Shown here one piece after another: positions 20,883 to 33,273 of a DNA stretch of 64,000 nt. The position numbers and the translations under genes were made by a program. This DNA comes from Henckelia pumila (Eukaryota > Streptophyta > Magnoliopsida > Lamiales > Gesneriaceae): contig NC_133121.1 in assembly GCF_033568475.1 (NCBI RefSeq), forward strand, positions 7,626,001 through 7,690,000, given 5' to 3'. Under the pieces are notes generated by a model. That model did not search any database, was not told the DNA's origin, and saw nothing but the letters and a program-made list of their open reading frames with translations. How positions within the stretch are numbered: position 1 is the first letter of the stretch; each line of letters begins with the position of its first letter.

Positions 20883-22605
20883 TCATTTTATCTCCTTAGC
20901 TTTTTTATTATCAATTGGTAATTCATTCGCGGTTAGATATTTGTGTAGATCATATCTCAAATCCCCTTTTGGTACTTGAGTTAACATATCATCAAGAGTT
21001 TCCAGCTGAGATATGAGCGCCCGACCTGCAACAATGGGGTCAGTCCGATCACTCAAGGCACTGGCTAAGCGAGCCAAATGGTCGGCCTTGATGTTCTCAG
21101 CTCGGGGGATGAGCTCCAAGTTCAGTTCGGTGAATCCTTCCTTGGCTTTGTCTAATGCCTTGGCATATTTCCTCATCTTATCATCTTTGATCTCAAACTT
21201 TCCGTTTCTCTGCTGAATAGCTAATTGGGAATCGGAATATAGAGTAGCCCGAGAAATACCCAGATTTCGTGCTGCCTTGAGTCCAAGTAATAATGCATCA
21301 TATTCTGCTTCGTTGTTAGAAGCTCTGAAGTCCAATATAATTGAGATATTTGTTTCTTCACCCCAAGGTGAGATAATCACGAGTCCAACTCCGCTCCCTG
21401 ATTGACATGATGACCCGTCTACAAAAATCTTCCACAGTTCCTCTTGTTCTAACTGAACTGTCTCTGCTAAAAAATCTGCTAGGGCTTGAGCTTTTATGGC
21501 TGTCCGAGGCTCAAATTTGATGTCGTACTCACTCAAATCTATAATCCACCTGATAAGTCTCCCCGATGCATCTGGATTAGTTGCAATTTTTCCCAGAACG
21601 CTATTGGTAAGCACGGTGATGGGATGTGACAGGAAGTAAGGACGTAATTTTCTTGCGGTGATGACCAAAGCTAAGGCAAGCTTTTCTTGAGTTAGGTAAT
21701 TGAGCTCGGGTCCCATCAAAGAATGACTCACAAAGTAAACAGGCTGATGATTTGTTCCATCTTTCCTAACCAGGACTGAACTTGCTGCTCTAGATCTGAC
21801 CACCAAATATAAGAACAGTTCTTCTCCTTGAGTAGGCTTATTCAGCACAAGCAATTGTTTTAAATAGGCTTTCAAATCCTGGAAGGCTTTCTCACTTTCC
21901 TCATTCCATTCAAAAGTTTTGTTCTTTTTTAATACTTTAAAGAAGGATAGACTTTTATCTGCAGACCTGCTTATAAACCGAGCTAATGTTGTGATTCTTC
22001 CTGTTAACCTTTGTACCTCCTGTATATTCCTGGGCGAGCTCATAGAAATAATGGCTTGAACTTTTTCTGGATTAGCTTCGATTCCCCTTCTTGTAACCAT
22101 GTATCCCAGAAATTTTCCAGCCCGGACTCCAAAGGTGCACTTGCTAGGGTTTAGCTTCAGTTGATAATTTTTCAGCGTTTGGAATGTTTGAGTCAGGTCA
22201 GTAATAAACTGGTCGGCCGTGCGGATCTTGACCAGGATATCATCAACGTAGACTTCAATATTCTTTCCAATTTGTTGCTCGAATACTTTGTCCATTAATA
22301 TTTGGTATGTTGCCCCGACATTTTTTAGTCCAAACGGCATGACCACATAGCAATAAGTTCATGTTGATGTGACAAAACTCACCTTGTCTTTGTCCTCTTT
22401 TGCTAAGGGGATTTGGTGATACCCTTGGTAAGCATCCAAAAAGCTGAGTAATTCATGTCCTGCAGTTGAATCGACAAGCTGATCGATTCTAGGCATGGGG
22501 TAGCAATCTTAGGGCATGCTTTATTCAAATCTCAAAAATCTACACATATACGCCATTTTCCCGTAGATTTCGGGACTAAGACTATGTTAGACAACCAGTC
22601 GGGAA
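20883..22605 (-). pseudogene. Reverse transcriptase with two RNase H domains (Tat)
   Basis: The frame 22346-20883 holds the RT palm motif YVDDI, the thumb and connection, the first RNase H (LTQEKLALALVI ... LADFLAE), then a second RNase H with its own acidic start FVDGSS, NNEAEYDALLLGL and SDSQL. The N-terminal RT blocks (22346-22605) can be followed only by changing frame twice, with additional TGA codons; frameshifts lie near 22605 and 22508. Confidence 0.88.
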
Positions 22606-23589
22606 GTGGATTTCATCAATATGCCCAGCCCTGAGTAACTCGTCCACCTGCTCCTTTATTACTGCATCTTTTTCAGGACCGAAATGCCTTTTCTTCTGAA
22701 TAATAGGGCGACAGCCCTTTATTACATTGAGCTTGTGCTCTGCTACTTCCCGACGGACCCCTACCAGGTCTGAAACTGACCATGCAAAAACATCTTTATT
22801 TTTTTCCAAGCATTCCAATAAGGTTTGCTTTAACTGTGCTTCAAGGGTGCGAGCAATTTTTACCATCCCCGAAGGAGGGGAGATCATGATTTCCTCAATT
22901 TCTTCCTCAGCACTGACAGATGCGTCCTCTATTAGGTTGACCTTTTCCATGCCAGAAAGTCCAGGTCTGTCAACTCTATCAGTCCTGGTCACCTTTTGTT
23001 CTATTCTGACTTCCTCCACATAGCATTTGCGAGCAATAACTTGATCACCTTGTACCTCACCGATCTCATTACCCACTGGGAATTTTATTTTCTGATTCAG
23101 AGCTGATGCGACGGCCATGAAAGTGTTCATGGCAGGTCTACCCAGTATGGCGTTATAGGCAGACGAATCATCTACTATAATAAAGCTCACAATCCTAGTC
23201 TTGCGACTGTTGCCTTTCCCAAGAGTTAGGGGTAGATGTACTAACCCAACAGGCCGGATTGCATGACCCGTGAAACCAAAGAGTGATGTAACGACGTACT
23301 CCATTTTGTACTGCCCCAGGTCCATTTGATCGATAGCTTCTTGGAATAGAAAATTGATAGAACTGCCTGAATCCACAAATATCCGGGCCACATCGTAATT
23401 CGCGACCATGGCCCTTATTACCAGTGCATCATTATGGTTGCTAGAAACCCCTTTTAAATATTTTGGCCCAAAAGAGAGGGTCGGGCCAGTGTTGACAGTC
23501 TGATTGTCAATCTCCATATTTATTAATTTTCGGCTGCTAGTTTTCCTAGCTCGATTAGAATCTCCATCAGTAGGGCCTCCAAAAATCAT
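22582..23589 (-). pseudogene. Aspartic protease and RT N-terminus of the Tat element
   Basis: The protease active site reads FVDSGSSINFLF and the flap side YNAILGRPAMN. It is followed by the RT lead-in (KNKDVFAWSVSDL ... EVDELLRAGHI). The frame ends at 22582 because of a frameshift just before the conserved WLSN block. Confidence 0.85.
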
Positions 23590-24825
23590 ATTGATAATTC
23601 CTCGAGCATGAGGGGCCGGTCTTTCATGATCTCGGTCATCCCTGGGCTGGTCTTAATTTGGATGATTGAATTCTTTGTGGGGAGGAACAGTCCTGGCTCT
23701 TTGTCTTGACCTTTCTCCCTGTCCCCTGTTCGGGCGATACCCCTCTTGACGGGTCAATATATTTTTTAATTCAGAGTGTTGATGTATTATCCTTTCAATC
23801 TCTTGATCTAATTGACGACAGTTCTCCGTAGTGTGCCCATACTCATTATGAAAATGACAATATTTATCTGATTCCCTATTCCAAGGTCCCTTCTCAGTCC
23901 ATGGAGGCCTTTGCGTGAGTTTCCGATCGTCACAAATTTGAAGAGCTCAGACTTTGCTCATGCGCAAAGGAGTGAAAGAGGTTAATTCTCCCAATAGTGC
24001 GGGTCGAAATGGCTGTCCCATCCCGGAATTACTGCTTGGAACCCTATTGTTCTTTGTACTTTTTGGCCGTTCTCTCTTCACAGCTGCTCTCCAGACCTGT
24101 ATTTCTTCCATGTTGACATATTTCTCAGCTCGGGCGAGTAATTCCTCGTATGTCTCTTGCGGCCTCTTTATTAGAGATTTAAAAAAATCTTTTGTATATA
24201 GCCCTTGCATGAAGGCACTGATGAGCAGGTCTGGCGTCACCATGGGTACCTCGAGAGCCAAGGCACTAAACCTGCGGATATAAGATCTTAGATTTTCATG
24301 TTCCTGTTGTTTGATTGCAAAAAAGCTGAAGGTAGTGGTAGGATGCTCTTTGCTGCTAGCAAAGTGATTCAAAAATGATTTGCTAAAATCCTTGAATTCC
24401 TTGATCTCCCCCGGGCGTAGCATATTGAACCATTGCTGGGCTGGTCCTATTAGAGTAGTAAGAAAAGCCCTACACTTGATCTGATCAGAATATTTATGCA
24501 ACAAAGCTGCATTCTCGAAGCATGCCAAATGGTCTTCAGGATCTCCTTTACCATCATACTCCCCGACGTGAGGCAATTTAAACTGTTTAGGGAGGTCGGC
24601 GTCCAATATTTCCCGAGTGAAAGGAACGTTTCTGGTTATGGTGGCTAGGTACCCAGCCTGCTTCTTCCTTAGCTGCTCCATCTCTTCCTTCAACTTTTTG
24701 ATCTCGAGGTGGGCATTATGATCGGGGAGCAGAAGATTGGCCTCACCCCTTTCTGACAAAGCCCTCTGAACAGCCTGAGTTACTAATTCCTCTAAATTTG
24801 GGTGATCTCCATTCTGATTAGCCAT
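23590..24825 (-). pseudogene. Gag of the Tat element
   Basis: From an ATG at 24825, 292 codons encode the gag core (AQQWFNMLRPGEIKEF ... AFMQGLYTKDFF) up to a TGA at 23947. Beyond it the same frame continues through a knuckle-like KYCHFHNEYGHTTENC and then another stop (TAA near 23655) before the protease. Gag and protease belonged to one polyprotein in the ancestor. Confidence 0.85.
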
Positions 24826-24846
24826 CGAAACTCTTTTTTCTTCAAA

Positions 24847-24866
24847 TTCCCACAGACGGCGCCAAT
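24847..24866 (-). other. Primer-binding site of the Tat element
   Basis: The minus strand reads TTGGCGCCGTCTGTGGGAA just after the LTR end. This is the usual sequence at the position of the tRNA primer site in plant Tat elements; I do not assign the tRNA. Confidence 0.65.
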
Positions 24867-24869
24867 TGA

Positions 24870-25478
24870 TGATGTCGAAATTTTACCTCGGGTTCGGTCT
24901 GGTAGAATGGATCATCCAAATCCTTTAGAAAACAGGTCGGGTCAGGCACCACTAAAATCTGCACAAGCAACAGCTAGGTCAAGGGGCGCCGAAGGTGTTT
25001 TCGGCGTGACCCTTCCGATGTCTAAGTCAGTGTCTTGAAGGCAGAGAGTATGATTAATGCGAAAACGAGAGTATGGGTGCGTGAATAATGAGTGAGAGTG
25101 AATGTGTGATGAATAATGAATAGTAAGTAATGAATGACCACAACCATAACAGTACCTGCATTTATAGGAAAAATAGAATAAGTTATATAGTCGAATTATA
25201 ACATGTCCTGGAGTAGGACTCTTCATTCATTGGTCCGCCTTGAGTTTATCCCTATCTCATTCATATCTGTGCAATGGTCAAGCTTATCTTCAATGTATTT
25301 GAGTCCCACTTGAACTAGAAAACATACCAAGTCCATTGGACCCCAGCTCGGATCGGCCCATTAACAGCAGTTCCGGTCTTGACATGCCCTAATAGGTAAA
25401 AAACTGGGCTGGACCTTATATGTACCTCTTAAACCCATAATGAGCGGGTCCGGGTTAAAATAATTTCCCGGGGTATCA
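24870..25478 (-). mobile_element. 5' LTR of the Tat element (609 bp)
   Basis: Sense start TGATACCCCGGG (at 25478) and sense end CGACATCA (at 24870). It contains TATAAATGCAGG near 25165, a probable promoter TATA box, and the CACCTTCGGCGCCCC block also present in the LTR at 12523. Confidence 0.85.
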
Positions 25479-25482
25479 TATA

Positions 25483-25525
<43 letters not shown>
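25478..25525. repeat. (TA)n microsatellite at the LTR border
   Basis: Nearly uninterrupted TA units begin right at the LTR end, which hides the target duplication. Confidence 0.9.
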
Positions 25526-25529
<4 letters not shown>

Positions 25530-27340
25530 ATTATCAAAATTTATTTGTCAAGTTAAACACTTTATTTCTTTATCTCAATTTTGTATTATTTCAATTATGC
25601 ACTTTCTAATTATCATATCCTTCAAACCAAACAAAATAAAAATTTTAAAAAATATATTTACATGAACATAACAAGCTTATTAAAAAACATAAAAGAATGC
25701 GGCTTCAAAAAATTAAAAATAAAAATAAAATAAGAGAATGCCAAAAAATTAACGTTGAGTGCGGAAATTCAAAGCTGGAGTTGTTAGTATGAGTATAGCA
25801 TGTCGGTTCGGTTCATCCCACCTAATATAACTAAACAAATATTTGGGTCTCTTAAGTTGGCTGTCCCACAAAATAAATTAGTTGAGTTAAAAAAATTTCG
25901 ACTCATCTAAATGACAGACCATCCCGACAAATGCTGAACTGTGAGGGTTTGCAAGTCCGCCCACCCGACCGACCTATATTAACATCTCTATTCCGAGTCG
26001 AATTTACAGACACCGTGGCTTACAAAGGAAATGTAATACCCTAGGACACATTAAATTGCAAGGAAATACACAGACATACCAAACAATGAGGTTAGGGCAA
26101 ATTTATCATAAAAAAGGGCTGTCGGCCGATAGAGATTTAAGGATGTGTCACTTCGATTTTTGAAATTCTTAGAGTGGGCCAATTATAATTGCTATCTCCA
26201 GGGTGCTATAAATGTGCGACCAATATAAAATTCCAACTGTGGTACATGAATTAGGTCAAAGCTGTTGTAACCATATTTGAACAAGTAAAATTTAATCACA
26301 ATTTCATCTTAAAATGGCTCCGATTCTCATGCCATTTTTATAGTATTAGATATTTCAAGTCTAAAATTGTTCATTTATTGTGATGAAAGAGACAAAATTT
26401 TTATTCTTAATTAAATCACTTTAGAGAATCATCTCAATTATGGAGGGATATTTGCCTATGAGCATATCATATAGCATGCACGGATGAAATAAAGTTTCAT
26501 TCAAAAATCATCAAATCGAATTTTAGAATCGAAGAGTGTAATAGAAGAATACATGGTTTTTGTCAGTGTCCATGTGCTAGTTTCGACAGAACCAAAAAAT
26601 ACACAGATATTGCATGCTCAAAAACCAAATTTGTGTAATATTTCTTGTTGCAGATGTATAGTATGAAATATACAACTATCAAATAATTATATAATCGGTT
26701 AGTTATAATACTCGTTTAAATCTGTATTTCATAAATGCAACGCAAAATGGAGCAGAGTATTCCATTCGAAATTCTTAGTTTATTTTTAAAGATTATTATA
26801 CATAAAAATTCTAAATTTACAGCCGTCAATTACATGAAAAGCGGCCTAAATTAGATTAGTTTTAACATCTGTTTAAAATAATAACTATAATTATAAAACA
26901 AAATCCAAAAACAATTTAATACACAACTAAGAAATAAATTAAATAACCCCAACATTATTGCCAACGTCTTCATTCTATATTTAATTCTGTCATTAAACTA
27001 AGACACCAACAAATTCCAAGCATGCTTGAACTAAAATCTCCTCAAATGGGGTGGAAAAATACAAGATACTGAAATTACAAGGGCCAAATTGAAATACAAA
27101 GAGGGTCAGTTTTGCAAAACGGGTACGAATTGGTACAGAGACAATGGGGTAACTCAGAGCATTTCCTCAGAAGGAAAACGAGAGAAAGATCCAACGGTCA
27201 AGATATTCTCCTTCGAGAACACGTGGACGAACCAGATTAACCCACACGCTCTTGCATAATACAAGATCAACTTCTGAATAATAAATACATGAAATTTCAC
27301 ACACATTTACACGCACTCTCACACACACATATATAATGGC
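25526..27340. other. Intergenic DNA and LBD upstream region
   Basis: No coding frame supported. The last 200 bases (about 27150-27340) become pyrimidine- and CA-rich with a TATATAATGG box at 27329-27338 and are the likely promoter of the LBD gene. Confidence 0.5.
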
Positions 27341-28443
27341 ATTATCGGGCCTTTGATGTATGATCTCTCCCTCTCTTCAAATTGATCCAAAATCGGAATT
27401 TTCTCATCTCTCTCGAAGATTATTTGTTATATTTCGTCGCTTTGATTCTGAAATTCCTTATATTTTGGGATCGCAAAGGTTGAAGATCGGATCAAAGGTT
27501 CTCTTGCTCGAACCCTCGGCCTCCGGGCTCTCCGTTGGCTTCTCTATATTTTCCTCCGTTTTATGAGGTTTTATTACGACAAAAAACGAATCAGATTGGC
27601 ATTTATTTATTTAAGCCTTGTGCACTGCATATCATGTGTTCATATATTTTGTGTCGTTTGATTTTGCAGGTTCTATGGTTTCTGAGCGCTACGGAGAGAG
27701 TGATTTTAAGTAGGTTTTTGTTCAGAAGGTAGGAAATGGTGAGACTCTTGATTTTGTATATTTTTTCTAGTATTTTTTTTTTTGTATTTATCATCTTGTT
27801 TTTACGGTATTTTTTGGGTGAGTTTGGTTTAAGATTTAGATGAGATTTGGTTACAGATAAGGAAAGATCTCGACGTGTGAATTTAGCGTAGAAAATAAAA
27901 CTGTATCGGTTTTTAAAAAAAATTGGATTTTTTTGATCCTCTTGGATCTGGAAAATTTTCATTTTTTTAAATCCTCATCTTTTTTCTAGTATTCAAAAAG
28001 TTGATGCAGTTATGGAGGACAAGAGAAGAAACCTCCTTATCGTTTTCTCTGGTTACAGTTCATGCAGTTACTACAATTCTCTCTTCTCTTATATTTTATA
28101 TTTTTGTTTCATGAGTTTTGTTTAATTTTTCTCTCCTTCTGACTTTGATTATGCATTAAATCAATGGTTCTAGTTTTAAGTATGGATTAATTGACTTTCC
28201 ATGTCGGCTTCGATATGCTCAATCTTTAATTGCTTCACTTCTCTTTAATCGGTGGGGAAAGAAGAACGAGACTTCGCTGAATACCAAACAATACAATAAT
28301 ATTTGAAAACGCGCTAAATTTTTTTTTCTTAGGTATCATATATTTTTTTAAAATTGTATGCAGAGATTCTTGGGATATGTTAATTGATTGCAAGTGGTTT
28401 TCATGTTTCGTACAGGATAAAAAATCGTTGTAGGCTTAAAGAG
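27340..28443 (+). promoter_or_regulatory. LBD 5' leader with probable intron
   Basis: A CT-rich leader follows a TATATAATGG box. A donor AAG|GTAGGAAA at 27729 and an acceptor TACAG at 28415 would remove a 687-base, T-rich intron just upstream of the start codon. The alternative acceptor at 27669 suggests a second, shorter intron. The exact transcript needs cDNA. Confidence 0.5.
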
Positions 28444-29469
28444 ATGTCTTCCTCGAACTCTCCATGTGCCGCGTGCAAGTGTCTCCGGCGGAAATGCACG
28501 CAGGAATGTGTGTTCGCGCCGTATTTTCCACCGGACAACCCTCAGAAATTCACCAATGTTCATAAGGTATTCGGCGCCAGTAATGTGGCGAAGCTTCTGA
28601 ACGAACTCAACCCAAGCCAGCGTGAGGATGCGGTGAATTCATTAGCGTACGAGGCGGATTACCGCCTTCGAGACCCGGTTTACGGCTGTGTTGGCCTTAT
28701 ATCGATTCTACAGCACAGGCTGAAGCAAGTGCAATGTGATTTGGAGCTTGCAAAAAAGGAATTGTCTACGTATATTGGACCTTCAGCAATGTTGCCTATG
28801 TTCAATCACCCGGGTTTAATGCAGCAGCAGCAGCAACCAAACTACGGGACAGCTTATCAGGTGATGCCGTACAATATGCCCCCGATGATGGGAGTGCCTA
28901 CAGCGGTCCCACATGGGGGGAATTTGATCATTAGGGAGCCCCAGCAACAGCAGCACCACCACCATCAACAGCAACAACAGCAAATGCTTGAAGCGCAGCA
29001 GTTAGCGGCGGCGGCCGTTGCCAGGGAGCAAGAAATGCTGAGAAATTTTGAACAACAGCAGCAACAGCAGCAAAATGATTTAGTGATGTTCAACAATGGG
29101 TTTGACGACACCGGAGTTCAGGTTGCTGCCACCGGATTCAATCAAATGCCTGAACCGGCAGCAGACGCAGCTATGCAGCCTTCCTTGGCTTTGGGATCTT
29201 ATGAAAACCACCAATATCACCATCGTATGCAGCAACAAGCTCAAGATCTTCAGCATTCTCAAACCCATCAACAATCTCATCAGCCTCACCAGCTTCAGCT
29301 CCAGTCAAACGAGCTCCTGCTTCAGCAACAGAGCGCAGCAACAGCTCACCATCAGCAACAGCTGCAGCAGAAACACCAGCAATTAGCTCAACCGCAAGCC
29401 TCGCACTCCCAGCCACAGCCGCAGAAAGAGAAAAGCGATGAGGGCAGAAGCATTGGTTCTTCGTGTTAA
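28444..29469 (+). CDS. LBD36: LOB-domain transcription factor, LBD36/ASL1-like (341 aa)
   Basis: Class I LOB-domain protein acting in the nucleus as a plant-specific DNA-binding regulator of organ boundary and leaf patterning. The chosen ATG at 28444 gives MSSSNSPCAACK; in-frame sequence upstream (from 28384) is leader. The C-x2-C-x6-C-x3-C block has Cys at residues 8, 11, 18 and 22. The GAS block contains FGASNV, and the Leu-zipper-like helix runs VGLISILQHRLKQV. The sentence STYIGPSAMLPMF after the LOB domain points to the LBD36/ASL1 subgroup rather than AS2 itself. The rest is Gln/His-rich with several polyQ runs, typical of that subgroup in which length is about 300-350. It is a single uninterrupted coding exon. 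Subgroup assignment is from motif memory. Confidence 0.9.
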   Translation: MSSSNSPCAACKCLRRKCTQECVFAPYFPPDNPQKFTNVHKVFGASNVAKLLNELNPSQREDAVNSLAYEADYRLRDPVYGCVGLISILQHRLKQVQCDLELAKKELSTYIGPSAMLPMFNHPGLMQQQQQPNYGTAYQVMPYNMPPMMGVPTAVPHGGNLIIREPQQQQHHHHQQQQQQMLEAQQLAAAAVAREQEMLRNFEQQQQQQQNDLVMFNNGFDDTGVQVAATGFNQMPEPAADAAMQPSLALGSYENHQYHHRMQQQAQDLQHSQTHQQSHQPHQLQLQSNELLLQQQSAATAHHQQQLQQKHQQLAQPQASHSQPQPQKEKSDEGRSIGSSC

Positions 29470-30900
29470 TCAAACATCATGTCCAAAAAAAAATTCAAAA
29501 TCAAAATCAAAATCCCAACATGCCCTCTGAGCTTTATTCTTTCAAATAATCCAGCATACAGGTAAACTCCCTTCTCTCTTCTGTGCCCTTTTCTTTACTG
29601 ATTTAATGATACATGGTTCTTGGTTTCGTTCGTGCATTTAAATAATTCTCTCTCTTCCTCTTTAATCCCATTAATGCATCAGAGGTGATGTATGATTAGT
29701 CGCACGCATTAATGGTGGGAGATTTGGAATTGTGTTTCTTTTGCATGAATAGGGTGGTCTTGTAGCTGAGTAAGAGGAAAAGCGTAGCAGAAATTTACTA
29801 TCTGTCGAATAGCAGTAGGGGGGGTTTGGTTATGAGAATTATTGTCTTTTCACTGCCCAGACATGTCACCATTCAGTAATCATGATTCCTACCATAAACC
29901 CTAAGTGCCCTTTTCATATGCTGCCTCATCGGTTTTTGCATTTTATGTGGGGTACAGTGTGGGAGCCAGATTTAGCTAGCATCTTCACTCGACACAATTG
30001 GTAGTACCATAAAGACAAATTTGTATATTTTCCCAGCTGCTCGTAGGGTTTCTTTTCAATCTGTCATGTTATACTCTATTTTTTTTTTTTAATTATGACA
30101 AATTTATGTGCTTAGATTCTTATTATTTTTTCCTACTGACTACTTCATTAATTCTTTCTAAATGTCTGTCTTAAAATGGGTAGGATATATATAAAAATTT
30201 TAGAATCCAACAAAAATTTGGAGGAGAGATGTGGTTTTAATATGAAATAATTAGCCGGAATTGGAATTCCTTAAAAATATAACATCAATACCAATCATCC
30301 AAATCTATTTACATTTTCCCTCAAAATGTTAGAAAAATGTCGCTATAACACTATTGTTGAAAGACCTCGAGTAGTAGTTCTTACATATAACTAACTGCAT
30401 TTGAAGCTATTTGTCAAATCATAGTGTCATGCTCAGAGTATATTTCCTTTTGATTGGTTCATAATTAATTATTGTTCCAAATAATAATAATAATTGATTA
30501 AGAAAAGATCAATCGCCCACTAGGAAATTGACGTGCTATATTTAACGTTCTCACGATGTCAGTGTCACGGCTGGAAAGTCAAAGTAACAATAGCAATAGT
30601 TTTCTTTTGATTGAATTCGACCCAAAAAAAGAATTCCCCCTCTTACTTAATATTATTTCTGATAGGAAATTAGTTGACCATCGAATTTAATATAAAAAAG
30701 AACTAAAAATTCACCAATAAGTTTTTTTTTTTTGGGTTAAAATTTGTATCTTGACGATTTATTTATGTCTGGTTTGACTTTTTTCTTGCAGCAAATTTTA
30801 GGCAGGGAACAAGTGTTGAAAAGTAGAAAGGAGTAGAGTGAGATGAGTCAAGAGAGAATTGTGAGAGTTTGTTCACATTTGAACGTAACTACGTAAGTAA
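29470..30900 (+). other. LBD 3' region with probable 3'-UTR intron
   Basis: After the stop at 29469, ATACAG|GTAAAC (29561/29562) and CTTGCAG at 30791 border a possible 1.2-kb intron in the 3' untranslated region. The sequence after it is AG-rich and non-coding. This is inferred only from splice signals. Confidence 0.35.
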
Positions 30901-32086
30901 TCAGTTTTCTTTCCTCGAACTTTTTGGGGTTTCTGAGGACACCATTTCTTGAAGAAGAGTACATTTCAAATCATATATAGTACTAGTATTTCATTTCCAT
31001 TTCCATTTACATTTCTTCGTGTTGATGTTGATTAATTCTCTTTTGAGGTAGTTAAATAATTAAATCGTCTTTGCCCTTCGGGTTAATTACAACAAAACTT
31101 TTTTTCCCCTTAAATTCAGCAAATTAGATAATATAAAAAGAGTTTTTCCAAATTAATTTATCATCCATATAACTAATTTTTTAGCGTTTTTTTTTTTTTT
31201 TGCGTAGGCAAATTATTTTAATGAGTCTTCAAGTAATTCTAAAAATTTATGTGGGACCAACGTAAAAGCTGTGATGTGAAATACACTCCATACAAGATGG
31301 ATTTATTACGATTAGAAAATAAAATGTCAATTAATGCTCTTATTTAAAAATATAGAGCAGATCCATTGAGAATTGAAATAGTATCACCTCCATTGAGAAT
31401 TGAACTCTAAGGAAGTGTCACATGCACGTGGCCCTAATTACATTACAGCGGAAAAGAATAATAAATTTTACATTGTGTGTGTGTGTGTGTGCAGATTTCA
31501 ACTTAACTTTTTTTATTATATAAAGAAATTCCCGTGTATAAAAAACAAAATGTTTCAAACGTCTCTTTTTGGAAGCTTGCGATTAATCCAACTCTCTAGT
31601 CTAGTTGGTAAAACGTAGATATCACTATTACTTATTCCGCCGTACTTTTAAAAGTCAGATTTAGATATAAATTAATCTTTTGAGATTATTTTTAGGATTT
31701 GTACAAAACATAGTTTACTTTGAAAACATAATCTTGTGTAGAAAATATAGATGATGGCCGGAATTTTCAACTTTACAACTTGTTGGTACCATGGAATGAC
31801 TTGAAATTACTTTGATCGTCAAAACAAAAAAAGAAAATTTTGAATTGTAGAAGTTTTCTGTGTTAGCAGGGACAAAAAGAATTATAGACGAGACTGAGTA
31901 CGTAACAGCATTAATGAATGATTCCTTCTTCTCAATTTAAATGCTCCAATAGTTTCTCGTTCCCCATGTCCTTCCTCTGTCTTGACATATACACTACCTA
32001 TAAATGCATGTTGCGTACAGTTGTGTGTATGTGTTTTTTTTTTCCGAAACTTTTTCTTAGATGATAAAGTGTCGTTTTTTTTTAAA

Positions 32087-32087
<1 letters not shown>

Positions 32088-32131
<44 letters not shown>
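32088..32131. repeat. (AAT)n microsatellite
   Basis: About fourteen AAT units. Confidence 0.95.
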
Positions 32132-32133
<2 letters not shown>

Positions 32134-32357
32134 TGCACTTTATTAGGTGTATTTGTACTTTGTATGTAAAATATATGATTTTCATTAAAAAAATAATGTT
32201 TATATTTGGCAGAGTGGTTATTTTAATTTTAATTAGTTTAACGAGATGGAGGAGATATTTAGAAAAAGGGTCATAACAAAAACGAGTAGAATCTTTATTG
32301 CATAGTATATTATATTGAGTTCAGTCAATGCTAGCATCAAACGGTTCTTTTTTGAAC

Positions 32358-32383
32358 GCGAGATGTTCACACGAACATCTCGC
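32358..32383. repeat. Perfect 11-bp inverted repeat
   Basis: GCGAGATGTTC, a 4-base ACAC loop, then GAACATCTCGC. It is GC-richer than its surroundings. Confidence 0.85.
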
Positions 32384-32932
32384 TTGCAAAAAATCGAGCC
32401 GCTGGATCTCTATTCAAGTAGTGTCCGAATGGAGTAGTATCGACAAATCCAGTATAGTGTGTGTATGTGTTATGTGTATATGTTTGTGTATTGGTCTTCT
32501 AAATAGTTAAATCTTAGTTTTAGTACAAATTTTTTTTCACAATTTCAATCTTTTTTTTTTCCCAGAATGTTGCCATGGCTGATCCAACATCATGTTAGCA
32601 ATGTTCACCTTTACACCAAAAATATCTGATGTCACGTTAATTTCCGATGAAAAAAAGACAAATATTGCAAAAGAAGCAAATTTATATCATATTAAGATGG
32701 AAATGTAACTAATTAAAATACAACATCATGATTAGATCAATTGACATAATCAGATTTGCTATTTTCCATCCCTTTACTATGAAATCTGTACCCACATTGT
32801 CTTGCTATTATGCATACAATTAATTTAGATTTTGTTTCGTTCTCAAATTTTGTCCAACCGGAAACATGATGCAATTACACACTATCATTTACCATTATAC
32901 CCCTTCAATATAATAATAAATAAGGGAAAATT

Positions 32933-33241
32933 ACTTTTTTGGTCATGTATGTTTATCAGTTTGTGATTTCGGTCCTCAATATTTTCAGATTTCAGTTTTA
33001 GTCCGCTATCTTTATTTTTTTTTTTTGGCAATTTTAGTCCTTTTTTCGAAGTGGCGCTGATGTCACACCAATGCAGTGCTGATGTGGAGCTGACGTGTAC
33101 AGTGTCACGTAAGTATTTTCGAAGAAAAATGACTGAAATTGCCAAAATTCAGAACATGCAGGACTAAAACTGAAATGTGAAAACATAAAGGACCGAAATC
33201 GCAAAGTGACAAACATATTGGACCAAAATTGCAGTTTTTCC
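32933..33241. mobile_element. Mutator-like MITE (309 bp) with 9-bp target duplication
   Basis: Arms of about 100 bases are imperfect inverted repeats (left TTTTGGTCATGTATGTTTATC and GATTTCGGTCCT; right GGACCGAAATC and GACAAACATATTGGACC). The element is flanked by TAATAAATA at 32924-32932 and 33242-33250. Nine-base duplications and long arms are typical of Mutator-type MITEs. Confidence 0.75.
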
Positions 33242-33273
33242 TAATAAATAATAAAACCACAGTTCACTTCCAG

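Larger units (their letters stand above)
13609..25478 (-). mobile_element. Minus-strand Tat-lineage Ty3/gypsy element, 3'-truncated, interrupted by a CACTA transposon
   Basis: Order in the sense direction: LTR (25478-24870), primer site, gag, protease, reverse transcriptase, RNase H, second RNase H, integrase, ending at a TAG at 13611-13609. Two tandem RNase H domains are the hallmark of the Tat lineage. Many stop codons and frameshifts make it non-autonomous. Integrase resumes in the same reading frame on both sides of the CACTA insertion if one ACC target copy is discounted, so the interruption is simply an insertion. Confidence 0.9.
30901..32932. other. Intergenic DNA
   Basis: No gene recognised. 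It holds a (GT)n tract at 31478-31494 and mostly AT-rich sequence. Confidence 0.5.

Noticed and set aside
29080-29473. Antisense and alternate-frame open frames within the LBD coding exon
   Set aside because: They are shadows of the Gln/His-rich coding sequence; the LBD frame has the domain and start context.
31590-31660. Box-A-like TAGTCTAGTTGG, possible tRNA or SINE head
   Set aside because: No box B at the expected distance, no cloverleaf, no target duplication found.
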